A DNA stretch of 64,000 nt from Deltaproteobacteria bacterium (GTDB lineage: Bacteria > Desulfobacterota > Binatia > DP-6): NCBI GenBank assembly GCA_005888095.1, contig VBKF01000110.1, positions 26,088 to 90,087 of the forward strand, read 5' to 3'. Both the position numbers and the translations under genes were made by a program. Below are positions 27,801 to 33,753 of the stretch, one piece after another; position 1 is the stretch's first letter, and each line of letters opens with the position of its first letter. The notes below the pieces were generated by a model. The model did no database searches. It saw only the letters and a program-made list of their open reading frames with translations, and had not been told where the DNA came from.

Positions 27801-30800
27801 CACGCCGCGCTCGACCCCGTGCAGTTCTCCGCCACGTCGCACGGGCCCGCCGAGGCGCGACAGACCGTGCTCGAGGACTGGAAGGCGTCGGCGGGGCACG
27901 CCGCGCTCGACCCCGTGCAGTTCTCCGCCACGTCGCAGGGGCCGGCCGAGGCGCGACACTCGGTCGACGATGACGCAAAGCCGTCTGCCGGGCAGCTCGG
28001 GCCGGTGCCCGTGCAGTTCTCCGCGATGTCGCACGGGCCGGCCGAGGCGCGACAGACGGTGCTCGAGGACTGGAAGACATCGGCGGGGCAGGCCGCGCTG
28101 GACCCCGTGCAGTTCTCCGCGACGTCGCACGGGCCGGCCGAGGCGCGACACACCGTGCTCGAGGGCTCAAAGGCGTCGGCGGGGCACGCCGCGCTCGACC
28201 CAGTGCAGTTCTCGTCCACGTCACACGCGCCCGCCGAGGGGCGACACACCGTGCTCGAGGACTGGAAGGCGTCGGCGGGGCACGCGGCGCTCGACCCCGT
28301 GCAGTTCTCCGCCACGTCGCACGGGCCGGCCGAGGCCCGACAGATCGTGCTGGAGGACTGGAAGCCGTCGGCGGGACACGCCGCGCTCGACCCCGTGCAG
28401 TTCTCCGCCACGTCGCACGGACCCGCCGAGGCGCGACACACCGTGCTGGAGGACTGGAAGCCGTCGGCGGGGCAGGCCGCGCTCGACCCCGTGCAGTTCT
28501 CCGCCACGTCGCAGGGACCCGCCGAGGCGCGACAGACCGTGCTGGAGGACTGGAAGCCGTCGGCGGGACACGCCGCGCTGGACCCCGTGCAGCTCTCGGC
28601 CACGTCGCACGGGCCCGCCGAGGCGCGACACACGGTGCTCGAGGACTGGAAGCCGTCGGCGGGACACGCCGCGCTCGACCCCGTGCAGCTCTCCGCCACG
28701 TCGCAGGGGCCCGCCGAGGCGCGGCACACCGTGCTGGAGGACTGGAAGCTGTTGGCGGGACACGTCGCGCTGGCACCGGTGCACGTCTCCGCCACGTCGC
28801 AGGGGCCCGCCGAGGCGCGACACACGGTTCCGGCGTTACCAGCGGCGTGGCTACACGCCCCGGCGCTGCACGTGTCGGTGGTGCAAGGGTTGCCGTCGTC
28901 GGTGCAGCCCGTGCCGTTCGGCTGGAAGGCGTCTGGTGGACAGGCCGAGCTCGGGGGGGCGAGTGCGATGAGCTGGCTGACCTGGGCCGTGCTGGTGTTG
29001 GGTGCACCTGACGTCGATGCCTTCGAACCGCTCGCGCCCGGGCTCGCCTGTAACGCGTCAGCGCTTTCCGAGGAGGCGTCGGTGGTGGTGCCACCCGAGC
29101 TCGAGCTTTCGGCATTGAACCGCTCGGTCATGCCCGATGGAGCCCCGACCGCCTTGTTGTCGGAGCGACCGAAGCACCCGACCAGCATCGTGTTGGCGAC
29201 CGTCGTGGTGATCGAAGGGGTCGAGCTGCCTGCGGCTCCACCGGACGCATTGATGGGGTTCGTGGTGTCGACGTTGAAGTACGCGCTGATCCCGCCTGCT
29301 ATGCGTGAGGAGGGCGAGACGGTGAAGGAGTACGGTCCTGGGTCCGCTCCCGCGGTCCCGGCGAGCTTCCAGTACGTCGATACCGCGAGATTCTGCCCGT
29401 TGCTGGTGGTGGTGACGATCAACGTCCAGCCCGAAGGGGGCGTGATCGTCGGCGGGCTCGAGCTGCCGTGAGCGCTGATCGACGCCACCATGACATCGTT
29501 GGCGAGCGTACCCGAGGGCCGGCTGATGCTGAGCGACGTCGCGCTGCTGGCCGTCCCGCTGCTGTTGGTGGCGGCGCCACGGAACCCGATGATGAACGCT
29601 CCCGGACAGGTCTCTGCCACGTCGCACTCGCTCGCCGCCGGCCGGCACACGGTGCCCCCGTTGCCGGGTGGATGCTGGCAGCTGGTGTTGGTGCCGTCGC
29701 AGGTATCCGCGGTGCAGGGGTCGCCGTCGTCCGGGCACGCCGCACCCGCGTTCCCGGCCGGATGCGTGCACGTCGTGCTCGTGCCGCTGCACACGTCGGC
29801 GGTGCAGGGATTGCCGTCGTCCGTACAGGCCGTGCCGTTCGACTTGAAAACGTCGCTGGGACAGGTGGTGCTGCTTCCGGTGCAGCTCTCGGCAACGTCA
29901 CATTCGCCAGCGGCCGCTCGACACACGGCGCCCGCGTTGCCCGCCGGGTGCTGGCAGGTGTTGCTGATGCCGTTGCACTGGTCGAGCGTGCAGGGGTTGG
30001 TGTCCGCCGTGCAGGCGGTCCCGTTCGCCTTCTTGGCGTCGGCCGGGCAGCTCGTGCTCGTCCCGTCGCAGCTCTCGGCCACGTCGCATTCGCCCCCGAC
30101 CGCGCGGCAGACGGCGCCCGCATTGCCCGCAGGGTGCTGGCAGACGGTGCTGGTGCCGTTGCACTGGTCCAGGGTGCAGGGGTTGCCATCGTCCGTGCAG
30201 GCCGCGCCCGCGTTCCCCGCGGGGTGCTGGCAGGTGTTGTTCGTGCCGTCGCACTGGTCGAGGGTGCACGGGTTGCTGTCGGCGGTGCAGGACGTCCCAC
30301 TCGCCTTCTTGACGTCGGTGGGGCAGGTGGAGCTCGTGCCCGTGCAGGTCTCGGCGAGGTCACACTCCGCCGCCGCCGCGCGGCAGACCGCGCCCGCGTT
30401 GCCCACCGGGTGCTGGCAGTCGACGCTCGTGCCGTTGCACTGGTCCAGGGTGCAGGCGTTGCCGTCGTCGGTACAGGCCGTCCCGCTCGCCTTCCGCGGA
30501 CCGTCGGCGGGACACGTCGCGCTCGAGCCGGTGCAAGTCTCGGGGAGATCGCATTCGCCGGCGGCGGCGCGGCAGGTGTTCGTGCTACTCGCGAAAGTGC
30601 AGTTGTTCTTGCAGCATGAGCCCGCTGCCCCGTTCAACGCACTCCCCAGGTCGCAGTCTTCGCCCGATTCGACGGTGCCGTTGCCGCAGGTTCCGGGGGC
30701 ATCGGTGAATGTCGTCTCTGCGGTCTGGCCGGAGGAGCGCCCCGCGGCGGTCAGCGTGAATGTCACCCCGAGGTCGAAGACATCGACGGTGAAGTCCGTG

Positions 30801-31129
30801 TTCGTGAAGTCGCCGTTCGAGTCGGCGACGGACGTGAGCGCGAGGTCCGGATCCAACGGCGGATCTTCCTGCAGGACCATGTCGACCGTCTCGCCCGGCT
30901 CCCAGCCGCTGCCGGTGATGGTGACCGTCTGCCCCGGATGATAGTCGGGCTGATCGGTCGCCACGGTCGCGGCGCTGGCGCGGGCGCTGAAGGCGGCAAC
31001 CGCGACGACCGAACCGAGGGCAAGGAGACCTGCCCTCAGGGTCGTGAGGAGCTGGGCGTGGCTGCATTTCGCCGACGGCGCTGCGAGTGAACGCACGGTC
31101 GCGGTCCTGGGGAAGAGGTGATCAGCCAT
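24893..31129 (-). CDS. Giant secreted Cys-rich protein with disintegrin-like repeats
   Basis: A 2078-residue protein. A long signal peptide (hydrophobic core LRAGLLALGSVVAVAAFSA, cut near residue 54) is followed by an Ig-like domain (PDYHPGQTVTITGSGWEPG). A DUF4215-type CGNGTVESGEDCD motif comes next. Two interleaved Cys modules then repeat: a 32-residue unit of the form CRASAGPCDVAENCTGSSAA-CPADxFxSSSTV, about 30 copies, and a 30-residue unit CTxDGNPCTLDQCxGTxxxCQHPAGNAGA. The first unit resembles the disintegrin loop of ADAM proteins. About 215 non-Cys residues are inserted inside one unit (28955-29600). The C-terminal 300 residues hold irregular Cys motifs. It is probably a disulfide-rich surface stalk or adhesin. 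The function is unproven. Antisense frames here are long because of base composition and repetition. Confidence 0.85.
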   Translation of the reverse strand: MADHLFPRTATVRSLAAPSAKCSHAQLLTTLRAGLLALGSVVAVAAFSARASAATVATDQPDYHPGQTVTITGSGWEPGETVDMVLQEDPPLDPDLALTSVADSNGDFTNTDFTVDVFDLGVTFTLTAAGRSSGQTAETTFTDAPGTCGNGTVESGEDCDLGSALNGAAGSCCKNNCTFASSTNTCRAAAGECDLPETCTGSSATCPADGPRKASGTACTDDGNACTLDQCNGTSVDCQHPVGNAGAVCRAAAAECDLAETCTGTSSTCPTDVKKASGTSCTADSNPCTLDQCDGTNNTCQHPAGNAGAACTDDGNPCTLDQCNGTSTVCQHPAGNAGAVCRAVGGECDVAESCDGTSTSCPADAKKANGTACTADTNPCTLDQCNGISNTCQHPAGNAGAVCRAAAGECDVAESCTGSSTTCPSDVFKSNGTACTDDGNPCTADVCSGTSTTCTHPAGNAGAACPDDGDPCTADTCDGTNTSCQHPPGNGGTVCRPAASECDVAETCPGAFIIGFRGAATNSSGTASSATSLSISRPSGTLANDVMVASISAHGSSSPPTITPPSGWTLIVTTTSNGQNLAVSTYWKLAGTAGADPGPYSFTVSPSSRIAGGISAYFNVDTTNPINASGGAAGSSTPSITTTVANTMLVGCFGRSDNKAVGAPSGMTERFNAESSSSGGTTTDASSESADALQASPGASGSKASTSGAPNTSTAQVSQLIALAPPSSACPPDAFQPNGTGCTDDGNPCTTDTCSAGACSHAAGNAGTVCRASAGPCDVAETCTGASATCPANSFQSSSTVCRASAGPCDVAESCTGSSAACPADGFQSSSTVCRASAGPCDVAESCTGSSAACPADGFQSSSTVCRASAGPCDVAENCTGSSAACPADGFQSSSTVCRASAGPCDVAENCTGSSAACPADGFQSSSTICRASAGPCDVAENCTGSSAACPADAFQSSSTVCRPSAGACDVDENCTGSSAACPADAFEPSSTVCRASAGPCDVAENCTGSSAACPADVFQSSSTVCRASAGPCDIAENCTGTGPSCPADGFASSSTECRASAGPCDVAENCTGSSAACPADAFQSSSTVCRASAGPCDVAENCTGSSAACPADGFQSSSTVCRASAGPCDVAESCTGSSAACPADAFQSSSTVCRASAGPCDVAENCTGSSAACPADAFQSSSTVCRASAGECDPQENCTGTGPNCPADARSAAGTGCTSDGNPCTLDQCDGTSVTCQHPAGNAGATCRSSAGVCDVAETCDGTSTTCPADGFQSSSTVCRASAGECDPQENCTGTGPNCPADARSAAGTACTSDGNPCTLDQCDGTSVTCQHPAGNAGATCRPSAGVCDVAETCDGTSTTCPANGFQSSSTVCRPSAGPCDVAENCTGSSAACPADGFQSSSTVCRASAGPCDVAENCTGSSAACPADGFQSSSTVCRASAGPCDVAENCTGSSAACPADAFQSSSTVCRPSAGACDVAENCTGSSAACPADGFQSSSTVCRASAGPCDVAENCTGTGPSCPADGFASSSTVCRASAGPCDPAENCTGTGPNCPANSFASSSTVCRASAGPCDVVENCTGSSAACPSDAFQSSSTVCRASAGPCDVAENCTGSSAACPADAFQSSSTVCRPSAGTCDVAENCTGSSAACPADAFQSSSTVCRASAGPCDPAENCTGTGPNCPANSFASSSTVCRASAGPCDVAENCTGSSAACPSDMIRASGTSCTSDSNPCTSDVCNGADTTCHHPNYPAGYSCENSDGVVCTADVCDGSGKCISTPQDYRCDDGNDCSDDWCNPGLAPPDGTGCVHVARTSVSTGCYPSDTSHPNSCGCNDRNPCTKFDRCQQDMSGSIYCAGDNLPDNTQCSAGTTCASAAMCKSGVCTPTGFAPAGTACDDHNVCTGTTPLPDACDGNGKCVPGPLNSDAPCDDGNECSTGDHCAMVAVSSTQFAPGCIGVPAAGNCDDGDACTGDRLFGSSSDTCQSGGCQSGASETAFCKQWGKTYYATNSGHCRSTDGACCTNCANNTSGVRCNCCLPRGMNCIGGGTPCCSGTVGNVVMTGTCGTPTGPAGTGVVGVCQ
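25970..28825 (-). repeat. Tandem 96-bp repeat array inside the giant gene
   Basis: Units of 96 bp, each encoding one 32-residue Cys module, are arranged head to tail with a few 90-bp units of the second type. Many neighbours differ at only a few positions. A 282-bp super-unit (94 residues) is duplicated with period 282, seen for example at 27061 and 27343. This similarity shows recent duplication or gene-conversion events. Such arrays are prone to collapse or expansion in short-read assembly. Confidence 0.85.
28955..29600 (-). other. Non-Cys domain inserted inside one disintegrin-like module
   Basis: A 32-residue module starts normally (CRPAASECDVAETC) and stops after its fourth Cys. It resumes after about 215 residues with SSACPPDAFQPNGTG. 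The inserted part (for example GFRGAATNSSGTASSATSLS, PPSGWTLIVTTTSNGQNLAV, SAYFNVDTTNPINASGG) looks like a secreted beta-sandwich domain found in many bacterial surface proteins, with the GW.LI and AYFNVDT..PI motifs. Confidence 0.65.
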
Positions 31130-31591
31130 CGTGTTCTCCTCTGCGTCTACGTCGCGGTCAGCGGGCCATGAAGTTATGTGAAGACAGACGTTCCGCTAAT
31201 AAGCTTGCTGACATAACTTATAACCCTCGCGCCCGTGTGCTTCTGAGTCTCGCCCGCCGCCTGCCTCGCCACCTTTCCTGCTAAGCGAGGCGGCGACGAT
31301 GCGCTTTCCGCACAGCGAATGTCAAGGAAAAAAACGCTTCGAAGGGGCCGCATCCCGCATTGCTGGAAGGGACGCCTTAGCGCAGATGCGCGGTGCCGAC
31401 TCGATCGACGAAGCGGAGCAAACCAGGTGTGCCTCGCGACGACACGCCCCTGTGCAGCCATCCCCCCCGGCGCCTGGCGGATGGACCGGTGGAGCTGAGC
31501 CACGTGTCGGAGAAGGGTCTCGGGGAACGAAAATCTACGATTCTTCGGGGATTACCGTCGCAGGCTCCATCGCCGGGCGCATGATGTCCAT
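31130..31591. promoter_or_regulatory. Structured intergenic region upstream of the giant gene
   Basis: No convincing gene lies here. Elements seen: a 9-bp inverted repeat AAGTTATGT (31171-31179) and ACATAACTT (31211-31219) in an AT-rich patch; a long stem of two 7-bp blocks with one bulged A (31255-31269 with 31285-31298); and a minus-strand TTGACA (31320-31325) preceded by a T-run, a candidate -35 box for the giant gene with only a weak -10. If that promoter is used, the hairpin is in a 5-prime leader of about 150 nt. No named riboswitch is recognised. Confidence 0.45.
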
Positions 31592-31631
31592 TTGTCGTTG
31601 ACAAGTCGCCTCGGAAGATGGTCTGACCATC
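31592..31631 (+). promoter_or_regulatory. Two palindromes, likely GntR/FadR-type operators
   Basis: GATGGTC-T-GACCATC (31617-31631) is a perfect 15-bp palindrome with the TGGT-N3-ACCA pattern of FadR/PdhR-type sites, 7 bp before the regulator start. TTGTC-GTT-GACAA (31592-31604) is a second palindrome centred 26 bp upstream that overlaps a TTGACA -35-like hexamer. Autoregulation of the next gene is the simplest reading. Confidence 0.6.
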
Positions 31632-31638
31632 AGTTAAG

Positions 31639-32346
31639 ATGACCAAGGGTGCCCGCTTCCACAGCGTCTCGCGCCCGTCCATCTACATGGACGTCGCGGG
31701 CCAGATCCGTCGGGCGATCCTGGAAGGGACGATGTCGTCGGGAGAACGGCTGCCCCCCGAGCGTGAGCTGGCCCGCCAGTTCGGGGTCAGTCGGGCCACG
31801 GTCCGCGAGGCGCTCCGCCACCTTCAGGCGCAGGGGCTGCTGGCGGCGCGGGGCCGTACCTCGCCGCTCGAGACGGCCGGCCCCGCCGAGGTCGTGGCAC
31901 GCTTTGGCGAGGCGCTGATGCACGCGGTGCGGCTGCAGGAGGTGCCACTGTCAGATCTCGTCGAGCTGCGCATCGCGATCGAGGCGGCCGCCCTGGCCCG
32001 GGCCGCCACCGCGCAGATCACCGCCAGCCTGGAAGAGGCGCGGGTCACCCTGGCGGTGACGCCACGGGCGGACGTGCGGCCGCATGAGCTTCACGAGGCC
32101 GACGTCGCGTTTCACGTGGCCTTGGTCGCCGCCTCCGGCAACCGGGCCCTCTTGCTGGTCATGCTGGCGGTCACGGACGCCATCCGCCCGCACCTCGACG
32201 AAGCGCTGCGCGCGCGCTCGTCGGCGAAGATGAGGCTCCGCATCGCGACCGAGCACCCCACGATCCTCCGCTCGATCGAGCGCGGAGCCGGCGCCGCGGC
32301 CGCGGCCCATCTGCGCCAGCACCTTCGCGGGCTCTACGGCACATGA
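31639..32346 (+). CDS. FadR-subfamily GntR transcriptional regulator
   Basis: A 235-residue protein. The N-terminal winged helix (YMDVAGQIRRAILEGTMSSG, ERLPPERELARQFGVSRATV) is followed by a C-terminal FCD ligand domain. The Asp/His metal-site residues of FCD are visible in EADVAFH, TEHPTILRSI and HLRQHLRG. FadR-type regulators respond to carboxylates, acyl-CoA or related metabolites. Two palindromes directly upstream suggest self-control. No ribosome binding site is obvious before ATG 31639, and ATG 31687 is an alternative start. The neighbours do not identify the ligand. Confidence 0.9.
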   Translation: MTKGARFHSVSRPSIYMDVAGQIRRAILEGTMSSGERLPPERELARQFGVSRATVREALRHLQAQGLLAARGRTSPLETAGPAEVVARFGEALMHAVRLQEVPLSDLVELRIAIEAAALARAATAQITASLEEARVTLAVTPRADVRPHELHEADVAFHVALVAASGNRALLLVMLAVTDAIRPHLDEALRARSSAKMRLRIATEHPTILRSIERGAGAAAAAHLRQHLRGLYGT

Positions 32347-32434
32347 CCCCTCGCACAGGTGCGATCTCGCGCAAGGCATTTTCCCTGCCGGCTCTAACCC
32401 ATTCATGGGAGCAGCGCGCGCTTCGGTCATCGCG

Positions 32435-32503
32435 TTAAATTATCGATCGGGACTGCTCGCCCGTCTCCTTGGTCGCCAGCAGGATCTCGCGCTGCACGCT
32501 CAT
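32435..32503 (-). CDS. 22-codon ORF coupled to the GNAT gene, possible truncated gene
   Basis: ATG 32503 overlaps the GNAT stop in an ATGA arrangement like many real pairs in this window. The peptide is MSVQREILLATKETGEQSR and three more residues, then TAA. The beginning reads like the N-terminus of a normal protein, so this may be the remnant of a downstream gene lost by deletion. A genuine tiny peptide or chance are also possible. Confidence 0.25.
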   Translation of the reverse strand: MSVQREILLATKETGEQSRSII

Positions 32504-32985
32504 CCGTTCTCCCCGGCGAGCCGCCCGAGCGCCTCGCCCTCGAGGCGGCAGACCTGCCACTCGCCCAGCGGACGGGCGCCGAGCGTGCGGTAGAACGCCT
32601 GCGCCCGCTCGTTCCAGTCGAGCACCGCCCACTCGAAGCGGCGGCATCCACGGGCGACGGCAATACGAGCGACCTCTCGCATGAGCGCGGTGCCGACGCC
32701 CCGTCCGCGCACCGCCGGGTCGACGAAGAGGTCCTCCAGCCAGAGCGACGGCGCGGCGAGGAACGTCGAGTAGGTCTCGAAGAAGAGCCCGTACGCCCGC
32801 ACGTGCCCGTCCACCTCGGCGACCAGCACGTCGAAGCGCGGCCGCGGCCCGAAGGCATGCTCGACGAAGCGCGCGGCCGCCTCGTCGTCGGGCGGCGGAA
32901 GCCGCTCGAACTCCGCGAGGCCGCGCACGAGGCCGACCAAGGCCGGCCCGTCGGCGCGGCGCGCGGAGCGGATGGTGAAAGGCAT
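32500..32985 (-). CDS. GNAT family N-acetyltransferase
   Basis: A 161-residue acetyltransferase. The acetyl-CoA loop is in LEDLFVDPAVRGRGVGTALM (R-x-x-G-x-G/A, about residues 82-101), followed by AVLDWNERAQAFYRTLGA, the usual GNAT beta5-alpha4 section. N-terminal IRSARRADGPALVGLVRGLA is also typical. It resembles diamine/spermidine N-acetyltransferases of the same length, but the substrate is unproven. It starts 4 bp after the stop of the thioredoxin-fold gene upstream, so they form an operon. Confidence 0.88.
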   Translation of the reverse strand: MPFTIRSARRADGPALVGLVRGLAEFERLPPPDDEAAARFVEHAFGPRPRFDVLVAEVDGHVRAYGLFFETYSTFLAAPSLWLEDLFVDPAVRGRGVGTALMREVARIAVARGCRRFEWAVLDWNERAQAFYRTLGARPLGEWQVCRLEGEALGRLAGENG

Positions 32986-32989
32986 CGCC

Positions 32990-33586
32990 TCAGGCAGCCG
33001 CGCCGCGGAGCTGGTCGAGGAGGAACTCGATGCGATCGTTCCCCCAGAAGCGCTTGCCGTCGACCACGAAGATCGGCACGCCGAAGATCCGCTCCTCCAG
33101 GCACGCCTGGAGCGCCTTCGGCACCTCGTCGTGGTAGCGCCGGGCGGCGAGCGCGTCGAGGAACGCCTGGCGTGAAAGGCCCGCCTTCGCCGCGCAGTCC
33201 GCGAGCACCTGCCGGTCGGCGATGTCGCGGCCCTCGCTCCAGCGCGCGCGGAAGACGGCGTTGCGGTAGCCGCGCTCCTTGCCTGCCGCGGCGGCGAAGT
33301 AGCAGCCCGCGGCGGCGTCGGTCGTATCCACCGCGGCGGCGTGCGGGTTCCACGGGATGCCGAGCTTGCGTGCCCAGCGCGCCGCGTCTTCCCGCCCGTA
33401 GCTCAGCTTGAACTCCTGGAGCTGCGCCGCCACCCCGGTGGGCTGGCTGCCGACCTGCGGCGGGACGATCGGGATCGGCACGAGCTCTGCGCCGGCGCCG
33501 GTGACGAGGTCGTCGATCCGGGCATCGGCGAGCGCCGCAAAGGGAGAGCCGAAGGCGAAGAAATACTTGACCCGTTTCGAAGCCAT
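32990..33586 (-). CDS. DsbA/GST-kappa-fold protein, 2-hydroxychromene-2-carboxylate isomerase-like
   Basis: 198 residues from ATG 33586, 6 bp after a GGGAGG site. The adjacent ATG at 33589 is too close to it. It starts VKYFFAFGSPFAALADARID, the FxxxxSP motif of the NahD/GST-kappa group with a catalytic Ser instead of the DsbA CxxC. It ends RIFGVPIFVVDGKRFWGNDR, the cis-Pro (GVP) region shared by the family. Known members isomerise chromene carboxylates in naphthalene degradation using glutathione, but most genomic members have unknown substrates. It is co-transcribed with the GNAT gene. Confidence 0.8.
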   Translation of the reverse strand: MASKRVKYFFAFGSPFAALADARIDDLVTGAGAELVPIPIVPPQVGSQPTGVAAQLQEFKLSYGREDAARWARKLGIPWNPHAAAVDTTDAAAGCYFAAAAGKERGYRNAVFRARWSEGRDIADRQVLADCAAKAGLSRQAFLDALAARRYHDEVPKALQACLEERIFGVPIFVVDGKRFWGNDRIEFLLDQLRGAAA

Positions 33587-33753
33587 CATGTACCTCCCGC
33601 GTCGAGTTGCTCGATTGTGCGCGGGGTACGGAGCTGTGGCAACGGCGTCACCGCCCGTCCACCGGTCGGCCGTTCCAGTCGTAGATGGCGCGCCCGATCG
33701 GCGCGTCAAGGAGCAGGGGCGGCGCCGGGCCGCGTGACGTTCGCGGCCGGCCG

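Noticed and set aside
25970..28825. Regular direct repeats that might suggest a CRISPR-like array.
   Set aside because: The repeats are 96 bp, translate in frame as Cys modules and have no unique spacers.
25902..29471. Long open frames on the plus strand across the giant gene (up to about 980 codons).
   Set aside because: They arise from the repeated GC-rich units. The minus frame has a signal peptide, ordered Cys modules and a proper start, whereas the plus translations are Arg/Pro-rich or simple repeats without domains.
33648..33753. Protein-like tail DAPIGRAIYDWNGRPVDGR on the minus strand between the kinase and isomerase genes.
   Set aside because: It could be the end of a lost gene, but there is no start, no ribosome site and no recognisable family; too short to support.
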